From Chloroflexota bacterium (GTDB lineage Bacteria > Chloroflexota > Anaerolineae > Anaerolineales > JACQED01): a stretch of 11,660 nucleotides of DNA. The position numbers and the translations under genes were made by a program. This document shows, piece by piece, positions 6,860 to 11,660 of the stretch (positions are counted from its first letter, which is position 1; every line of letters begins with the position of its first letter). Under the pieces are notes generated by a model that did no database searches, was not told the DNA's origin, and was given only the letters and a program-made list of their open reading frames with translations. Location of the stretch: NCBI GenBank assembly GCA_016200785.1, contig JACQED010000137.1:1-11660 (forward strand). The letters are read 5' to 3'.

Positions 6860-9100
6860 ATGATTAACTCTCAGGCCCTCTCTCTATCTCGGATTCGGTG
6901 GAAAGATTGGGTGATACTCGCCGCGGCCTACTTCGGCCTGTGCGCGCTCTGGCTGGCCCTGCAACCCGCCGAGGGCGACTGGCGATTGGTCGTGAGCGAC
7001 CTGATCACGTTGCCGCCGAGTCTGCTGGCCATCGCCACGGCGTTCTCGCTGTCGCGGGGAACCCCTCGCCTCGACTCCCGCCAGCAACGGGCTTGGGCTT
7101 TTCTTGGCGCCGCCGTTCTCGCGTGGTTGGTGGGTGACCTCGTCTGGACTTTTTACGAGGTGGTTCTCCACATCGAGGCGCCCATCCTTTCCCTCGCCGA
7201 TCCCGCGTACCTGGCGGGCTATGGCCTCGCCGCAATCGCATTGCTGGCTTACCCAGCCATGCCGCGCGAGCGCTTCAGCCGCGTGCGCATTTATCTTGAC
7301 CTGACCATCGCTTCGGGCGCTATCACCACACTCGCATTGGTGGCGCTCATTCGGCCGATCATCGTCACGGCATCCGCAAGCCCGGCCGAAACCTTCGGGG
7401 CAGCCGTATACCCCACTGCCGACCTGGCCTTACTGCTGCTCTTGCTGATTATCTTTCTAACGTCGGAGCCACGCGGCCTGAGATCGGGCTTCGGCTTTGT
7501 CGTTGCTGGGCTGGCGCTGTTCCTCGTCACCGACGTCGCCTACGGCTACCTCACTTTGCAGGGCAATTATCACACCGGCAGTCCGATAGATCTCGGTTGG
7601 CAGGGCGGAGATTCTTTGATCGCTCTCGGCGCGCTCTATCAACGGGATCACGCGGCGCATCCCGCCCCGGCCAACGATCTCTTGCATCGCCTGCGGGTGG
7701 GACAGCGTATCCAGAGTCTTCTGCCCTGGGCGGCGACCATCGGGCTAGGCTGGTACACGTTGCTCAACTGGCAGATGACCGGGCGGGCCGATCATCTGGC
7801 GATGGGCGTCCTCGTTCTGCTGGGGCTGGCGCTCGCCGCCCGCGAAGGGGCCGCGGCCGGCGAAGCTGAACTGCGCCAGTATGCGCACTTGGTCAACAGC
7901 GCCGCTGACCCAGCCTTCATTTGTGATGCCGACGGCCGTTTGAGACTCGTCAACCCGGCCCTGCTCGCCGCCACGGGCTACGCGCGCGAAGATGATCTAC
8001 TCGGACGCTCGGCGGTTCTCCTTCTGGCGCCGGGATCGCCGGTCATCGCTCATCGCGGAGGCGATGGACGATTGGCGAGAGGCGAAAGACTGTCCGGGCA
8101 GGCGTCAGGCTGGTCGGGTGAGGTCATCATGGTGCGGCGCGACGGGTCGGAATTTCCGGCGTACCTCTCGCTGAGGCCGGTGCAGGGCGAGGCCGGCTCT
8201 CGCCAGATGCTGGCCGGCACGGCCCACGATCTGAGCGAGCAGAAGCGCCAGCAGGCAGTTCTGCATTCAGCGTGCGATGAGGCGGCTGCCGCGCATCGCC
8301 AACTGGAGACGCTCAACGCACAACTCGAGCAGAAGGTGGAAGAAAAGACGAGCAGTTTGAGCGAGGCGCTGGCCCGGCTGGCCGAGCAAAACCAGGCCCT
8401 GCAAACGCTGGATCAACTAAAGTCGGAATTCGTCGCGCTCGTCTCGCACGAACTGCGGGCTCCGCTGACTAACGTCGTGGGCGGGATCGAACTCTTGCTC
8501 CACCGTCCAACCCACATGGCGACAGACGCGCGGGAGACGCTCGTGCTGGTCCAGGCTGAAATCCAGCGCCTGACTCAGTTTATCGAGACCATTCTCGACG
8601 TGTCGGCTCTCGACGCGGGGAGGCTGCCTCTCCTTGCCACTCCCGTCGCGGCGGGTCATATCGCGCAAATCATTCGGGATCGTTTTTCGATGGCGAGCGC
8701 GGCCGAGCGCCTGCGGCTCGACCTGCCGGAGGGCCTGCCTCCGTTCTTGGCCGACGAACGCGCCCTGACCAGCGCCGCCTTTCACTTAGTTGACAACGCC
8801 CTGAAGTATGCGCCGGAGGGCGAAGTGAAAATTGAGGGTCGGGCTGAGGCCGGTCGCGTGTACTTGAGTATCAGCGACCACGGGGCGGGCATTCCGCCGG
8901 AATTGCGGGAGTTTGTCTTTGAAAAATTTCGACGTCTCGACTCGCGCGATTCCAAGATCGTTTATGGGCACGGCTTGGGCCTGTACGTGACACGACGCCT
9001 GCTGAAGGCGATGGGCGGAGACATCTGCGTGGAGGAACCACCGGGCGGCGGCGCGCGATTCACCTTATGGCTGCCGGCCGCCGAGGGTGAAGATGAGTAG
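6860..9100 (+). CDS. Membrane-bound PAS sensor histidine kinase
   Basis: The protein has 746 residues from the ATG at 6860, chosen because longer in-frame starts (GTG 6782, ATG 6794) lie in or before the terminator hairpin. The N-terminal 330 residues hold about nine hydrophobic segments, with motifs SLADPAYLAGYGLAAIALL and YPTADLALLLLLL. This recalls an integral sensor region found in some kinases and GGDEF/EAL proteins. A PAS domain follows (about 338-460: DPAFICDADGRLRLVNPALL, then RRDGSEFPAYLSLRPV), then a coiled-coil linker (about 460-515). The HisKA domain has SHELRAPLTNVVGG with phospho-acceptor His530. The HATPase domain has the N-box around Asn646 (DNALKYAPEG), DHGAGIP (Asp673), FVFEKFRR, and the GHGLGLYVTRRLL lid glycines. 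All catalytic boxes look intact. It overlaps the regulator gene by 8 bases, so the two are partners. The stimulus is unknown; a ligand within the membrane or bound by PAS is possible. Confidence 0.93.
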   Translation: MINSQALSLSRIRWKDWVILAAAYFGLCALWLALQPAEGDWRLVVSDLITLPPSLLAIATAFSLSRGTPRLDSRQQRAWAFLGAAVLAWLVGDLVWTFYEVVLHIEAPILSLADPAYLAGYGLAAIALLAYPAMPRERFSRVRIYLDLTIASGAITTLALVALIRPIIVTASASPAETFGAAVYPTADLALLLLLLIIFLTSEPRGLRSGFGFVVAGLALFLVTDVAYGYLTLQGNYHTGSPIDLGWQGGDSLIALGALYQRDHAAHPAPANDLLHRLRVGQRIQSLLPWAATIGLGWYTLLNWQMTGRADHLAMGVLVLLGLALAAREGAAAGEAELRQYAHLVNSAADPAFICDADGRLRLVNPALLAATGYAREDDLLGRSAVLLLAPGSPVIAHRGGDGRLARGERLSGQASGWSGEVIMVRRDGSEFPAYLSLRPVQGEAGSRQMLAGTAHDLSEQKRQQAVLHSACDEAAAAHRQLETLNAQLEQKVEEKTSSLSEALARLAEQNQALQTLDQLKSEFVALVSHELRAPLTNVVGGIELLLHRPTHMATDARETLVLVQAEIQRLTQFIETILDVSALDAGRLPLLATPVAAGHIAQIIRDRFSMASAAERLRLDLPEGLPPFLADERALTSAAFHLVDNALKYAPEGEVKIEGRAEAGRVYLSISDHGAGIPPELREFVFEKFRRLDSRDSKIVYGHGLGLYVTRRLLKAMGGDICVEEPPGGGARFTLWLPAAEGEDE

Positions 9101-9803
9101 CAAGATTCTGATCGTCGAAGACGATGCCACCCTGGTGCGTTTCCTGAGCGAATGTCTCCAGCAAAACGACTTCGAGGTGGCCACGGCGGCCAACGGCCCG
9201 GAGGCCGTGCGGCAGGCCTACAGCGAACGGCCCGACCTGGTGCTATTGGACGTGATGATGCCGGGCATGGATGGCTGGGAGACCTGCGCTCGCCTGCGCG
9301 AACTCTCCGATTTTCCTGTCATCATGGTCACGGCGAAGTCGTCCGAGGCCGACAAACTGCGAGGTTTCCGTCTGGGCGTAGACGACTACGTCACCAAGCC
9401 GTTCAGCTTCGCCGAGCTGGCCGCGCGCATCCGGGCGGTGCTGGCGCGGACCGAGTCCGCTCGCGGGCAGATGCAGCGGGTGCATGCGGCGGGCGATCTC
9501 ATCGTGGACGTTGACAAACGTCAGGTGCGGCTGGCCGGAAAGATTGTGCCCGTGACGCCCACCGAATTCCGCGTGCTCGCCTACTTGATCGAGAAGCACG
9601 GGCAGACCATTTCGGAAGAGGAACTGATTCGGGAGGTGTGGAGCACGCGCGAAAGCAGTGACGCCAGCATCGTCCGCCGCTACATCTGGCTTATCCGCCG
9701 GAAGATCGAACCCGATCCCTCGCACCCCGCCTACATCCTCACCATGCGCGGCTTCGGCTACCGGCTGGGAACCACGCCGCTCGGCCCGCTCGACGAAAAA
9801 TAA
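9093..9803 (+). CDS. OmpR/PhoB-family DNA-binding response regulator
   Basis: The protein has 236 residues. I prefer the ATG at 9093, with GAGGGTGAAG before it, to the GTG at 9087. It overlaps the kinase stop by 8 bases. The receiver domain (1-120) has the acidic pocket ILIVEDD (Glu9, Asp10, Asp11), the phospho-acceptor Asp53 in LLDVMMPGMDGWE, Thr80 in MVTAKS and Lys102 in DDYVTKPFSF. The winged-helix domain (about 135-230) shows VTPTEFRVLAYLIEKHGQTIS, the recognition region SDASIVRRYIWLIRRKIEPDP and the C-terminal YILTMRGFGYRL hairpin. These are typical of OmpR/PhoB regulators, which bind as dimers to direct repeats about 11 bases apart. Such an array lies at 10042-10069, just downstream. 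Targets are not shown by sequence alone; the flanking surface genes are the natural suggestion. Confidence 0.94.
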   Translation: MSSKILIVEDDATLVRFLSECLQQNDFEVATAANGPEAVRQAYSERPDLVLLDVMMPGMDGWETCARLRELSDFPVIMVTAKSSEADKLRGFRLGVDDYVTKPFSFAELAARIRAVLARTESARGQMQRVHAAGDLIVDVDKRQVRLAGKIVPVTPTEFRVLAYLIEKHGQTISEEELIREVWSTRESSDASIVRRYIWLIRRKIEPDPSHPAYILTMRGFGYRLGTTPLGPLDEK

Positions 9804-9806
9804 GTC

Positions 9807-9981
9807 TCAGACCGCCGCCAGCCACCTCTCAAAATCCGCGGAGTCGATCTTCGCCTCGGCCCTCGCCCACCGTTCGACCGCCCAACCCCAGAAGTCGTAT
9901 TCGATCGTGGTATCTTGGAAGATAAATCGCGTGGAGGATGTCCTTGCGGTCGGCTTTGCCCACCGGCAATGACCGCCACAC
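9807..9981 (-). pseudogene. Frameshifted remnant of a small unidentified protein
   Basis: Two adjacent minus-strand frames read like one protein if a single base near 9917-9918 is dropped. The upstream frame, from a possible GTG at 9981, gives VWRSLPVGKADRKDILHAIY. The downstream frame continues QDTTIEYDFWGWAVERW, then ARAEAKIDSADFERWLAAV, to a TGA at 9807. The joined product would be about 58 residues, acidic and aromatic, with amino-acid composition unlike random GC-rich shadow frames. A TAG shortly upstream limits the N-terminus. I do not recognise the family. It could be a decayed gene, the tail of a lost larger gene, or an intact small gene with a one-base sequence error. It opposes the flanking genes. 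Confidence 0.35.
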
Positions 9982-10041
9982 CCGTATCCAGACCTAAGTA
10001 AGGACAGGACTTCTAGCCCCCACACAACGCCGCCCATTTGA

Positions 10042-10069
10042 GTTACAATTCCGTTACAATCGCTGTAAC
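10042..10069. promoter_or_regulatory. Three GTTACA half-sites at 11-bp steps upstream of the fourth TadE gene
   Basis: GTTACAAT occurs at 10042-10049 and again at 10053-10060, exactly 11 bases apart. An inverted copy, TGTAAC, lies at 10064-10069, again on an 11-base step. The second and third form a perfect palindrome, GTTACA-ATCGC-TGTAAC. Direct repeats on one helical turn are what OmpR/PhoB regulators bind; B. subtilis PhoP sites are TT(A/T/C)ACA-like with about 5-base gaps. The alternative is that TACAAT (10055-10060) is a -10 box, although no -35 is visible 17 bases upstream. The ATG follows 17 bases after the array. Confidence 0.5.
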
Positions 10070-10085
10070 GTAAAGCGACAACTCA

Positions 10086-11660
10086 ATGGGCCATACAAAA
10101 CTCTTCAACTGTTCGAATTTTCGACGGGGCCAAGGCATTGTGGAATTTGCTCTAGTCTTGCCCGTCCTACTTCTCCTGACGCTGGGCATCATCGAGTTTG
10201 GCCGCGTGCTGGCAGTCTACAGCATGGTCTCAGCCGCCACGCGCGAGGCCACGCGCTACGGCGCGGCCGTCGGCACCAACCCAAGCGGCACGCCGTACTA
10301 TCTGGACTGCGCCGGCATGAGGTTGGCCGGCAAGAAAGCCGTCGCCCCATTGCTGACGCTGCCGGACAGCGCCTTCACCTTCAGCTGGGACGACGGCGCC
10401 ATCGCCATCTCTGGTGCCGCATGTGACGACGCCTCGTCTGCTAACCAGAATCGCGTGGTCAGTGGCGATCGCCTGTTGGTAACCGTCGCAACGACTTATC
10501 AGCCTCTCGTGCCTCTCGCCCCGATTCCGCCGCTGCCCATGACCTTCAAGTCCACACGGACGATTATCAAGAACATTTCCAGTTTCCCGCAGTGCAACGA
10601 TGGTCTGGATAACGACGCCGACGGCCTGATCGATTATCCCGCCGACCCGGGCTGCTCCAGCGCGAACGATAACACAGAGTCCGTGCCCGGCGCGCCGACG
10701 GTCTGCTATACCCTGTTGACGAATGTCAGCCCGGGCGGTGCCGGTTCACTGGTCCCGTCACCATTGCCAAATTGCGTGAACGACTACAACGATGGCACGA
10801 CGGTGACACTGACCGCCACGGCCAACACGGGCTACACATTCTCCAACTGGAGCGGCGGCGCGAGCGGCAGCACTAATCCGACGTCGGTGACGATAACCGC
10901 GAACACGAACGTCGTCGCCAACTTCACGCCAAACTGCTACACGCTGACGACGAATGTGAGTCCTGGCGGGAGCGGCTCGGTGGATCCTTCTCCGCCGCAA
11001 AACTGCCCCGGCGGCTGGAAGTACGGCACGGTCGTGACGCTCACGGCCACCGCCGGCGGCGGCTACGTTTTCACTAACTGGAGCGGCGACGTCAGCGGCG
11101 GCACGAACCCGGTGGATGTCACGGTGGACACGAACAAGAACGTCACGGCGAATTTCATCTACGTGGGCTGCTACACCCTGACGACGTCCGTCTCGCCCGG
11201 CGGCGGTGGCTCGGTCACGCCCAGCCCGGCGTCGAATTGCGCGGGTGGAAAATATACCGGCGGCACCGTAGTGACTTTGACGGCCTGGCCGTCCGTGGGC
11301 TATGGCTTCAGCTCCTGGAGCGGTGACGCATCGGGAAGCGCCAACCCGACAACAATCACGGTGGCTACCGACAAGAGCGTGACGGCGAACTTTGTGGCGT
11401 CATGCTACTCGTTGACGGTGACAATCAACCCGGCCGGCTGGGGCGCCGTGTCGCAAAATCCGACACCCAACTGCGGCGGCTTGTATGGCGCCGGCTCCAT
11501 TGTCTCGCTCACTGCCTCGCCGACCGCCGGCCATTTCTTTGGCAGCTGGAGCGGCGACGTCAGCGGCAGTTCCAACCCGGCCAGCGTGACGATGAACACC
11601 AACCGATTCGTGACGGCTAACTTCACCGGGCAATTTCACGTCTCCAGCATTACCATGACC
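10086..11660 (+). CDS. TadE-like protein with EF-hand-like motif and four InlB-type repeats, 3'-truncated
   Basis: The frame from ATG 10086 has no stop and runs to the last base: 525 codons seen, with the end outside the window. The leader MGHTKLFNCSNFRRGQGIVEF is class III prepilin-like (Gly15 at -1, Glu20 at +5), followed by ALVLPVLLLLTLGIIEFGRV (TM about 22-40) and the TadE helix SAATREATRYGAAVG. A TadE-like globular domain extends to about residue 165. Residues 170-198 hold a Cys-bounded Asp motif, GLDNDADGLIDYPADPGC. Four tandem repeats of 77-78 residues follow from residue 207. Each begins CY[TS]L and contains VTLTA, a GYxFxxWSGxxSG core and a VTANF end. They resemble divergent InlB B-repeats (List-Bact_rpt type), beta-grasp modules of surface adhesins. 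An outer-surface adhesive role is inferred. No Shine-Dalgarno is visible before the ATG. Confidence 0.85.
   Translation, partial: MGHTKLFNCSNFRRGQGIVEFALVLPVLLLLTLGIIEFGRVLAVYSMVSAATREATRYGAAVGTNPSGTPYYLDCAGMRLAGKKAVAPLLTLPDSAFTFSWDDGAIAISGAACDDASSANQNRVVSGDRLLVTVATTYQPLVPLAPIPPLPMTFKSTRTIIKNISSFPQCNDGLDNDADGLIDYPADPGCSSANDNTESVPGAPTVCYTLLTNVSPGGAGSLVPSPLPNCVNDYNDGTTVTLTATANTGYTFSNWSGGASGSTNPTSVTITANTNVVANFTPNCYTLTTNVSPGGSGSVDPSPPQNCPGGWKYGTVVTLTATAGGGYVFTNWSGDVSGGTNPVDVTVDTNKNVTANFIYVGCYTLTTSVSPGGGGSVTPSPASNCAGGKYTGGTVVTLTAWPSVGYGFSSWSGDASGSANPTTITVATDKSVTANFVASCYSLTVTINPAGWGAVSQNPTPNCGGLYGAGSIVSLTASPTAGHFFGSWSGDVSGSSNPASVTMNTNRFVTANFTGQFHVSSITMT
10593..10679 (+). other. EF-hand-like Cys-bounded Asp motif in the fourth TadE protein
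   Basis: The encoded pattern is C-N-D-G-L-D-N-D-A-D-G-L-I-D...D-P-G-C...N-D-N. It matches the motif at 3242-3331 in order and spacing, apart from one extra residue before the last Asp. It links the TadE domain to the InlB-like repeats. Calcium binding is an inference from the D-x-D-x-D-G spacing. Confidence 0.6.
10704..11633 (+). repeat. Four tandem InlB B-repeat-like modules (about 78 codons each)
   Basis: The modules are 10704-10934, 10935-11168, 11169-11402 and 11403-11633. Each starts with Cys-Tyr and carries a second Cys about 22-24 residues later (PNC, QNC, SNC, PNC), giving one possible disulfide per module. The conserved core is TLTA...GYxFxxWSGxxSGxxNP...VTANF. Modules 1-3 are closest to each other, and module 4 is the most diverged (SLTVTINPAGWGAVS). 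At DNA level they are similar but not identical, so they are not a very recent duplication. Confidence 0.85.

Noticed and set aside
9243..9725. Minus-strand 160-codon frame opposite the response regulator
   Set aside because: The plus-strand regulator has all catalytic and DNA-binding motifs. The opposite frame is a compositional shadow.
10758..11639. Short minus- and plus-strand frames over the InlB-like repeats
   Set aside because: The plus frame from 10086 is open throughout and carries four aligned repeats. The short frames have no repeat logic of their own.

Overview
This is a GC-rich bacterial window, roughly 60% GC by eye, with most third codon positions G or C. No rRNA or taxonomic marker gene is present. 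The style of the surface proteins points to Chloroflexota (Anaerolineae-like). Two features suggest this: several TadE/TadG-type proteins in a row, and a very long Thr-Pro stalk of the TPTxTPT type. That assignment is an inference from resemblance only.

Layout. Positions 1-699 (+) hold the C-terminal part of an agmatinase/arginase-family ureohydrolase cut by the window edge. It converges on a two-gene minus-strand phosphate operon, 2385-782: a PiT-type phosphate permease followed by a DUF47/PhoU-like partner, joined by a TGATG stop-start overlap. Everything from 2576 to the right edge is on the plus strand, except for one broken remnant.

Positions 2576-6767 form a tight three-gene operon of TadE/TadG-like, single-membrane-anchor surface proteins. 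The first is a TadE-like protein ending in an Asp-rich EF-hand-like motif. The second is a TadG-like protein with a von Willebrand A domain and further Ca-binding-like loops. The third is a TadE-like protein with a 264-residue Thr/Pro stalk. A strong hairpin terminator at 6792-6823 closes the operon.

A two-component pair follows: a polytopic PAS histidine kinase (6860-9100) and an OmpR/PhoB-type regulator (9093-9803), translationally overlapped. After a spacer with a frameshifted small-gene remnant comes a fourth TadE-like gene at 10086. It stays open to the last base. It combines the prepilin-like leader, the same Asp-rich Cys-bounded motif seen in the first TadE protein, and four tandem repeats of about 78 residues resembling divergent InlB B-repeats.

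Reading of the locus. The window seems to hold a modular surface-display set. One type of N-terminal membrane anchor carries different outer modules: EF-hand-like loops, a VWA domain, a Thr-Pro stalk and InlB-like repeats. A membrane sensor kinase and its regulator sit between the gene groups. No pilus ATPase, secretin, platform protein or prepilin peptidase is in the window, so export and processing machinery must lie elsewhere. Three GTTACA half-sites at 11-bp steps upstream of the fourth gene are a candidate operator for the adjacent regulator, though they may simply contain a -10 element. No stretch longer than 300 bases lacks a gene or gene remnant. I saw no tRNA, rRNA, CRISPR array or insertion sequence.
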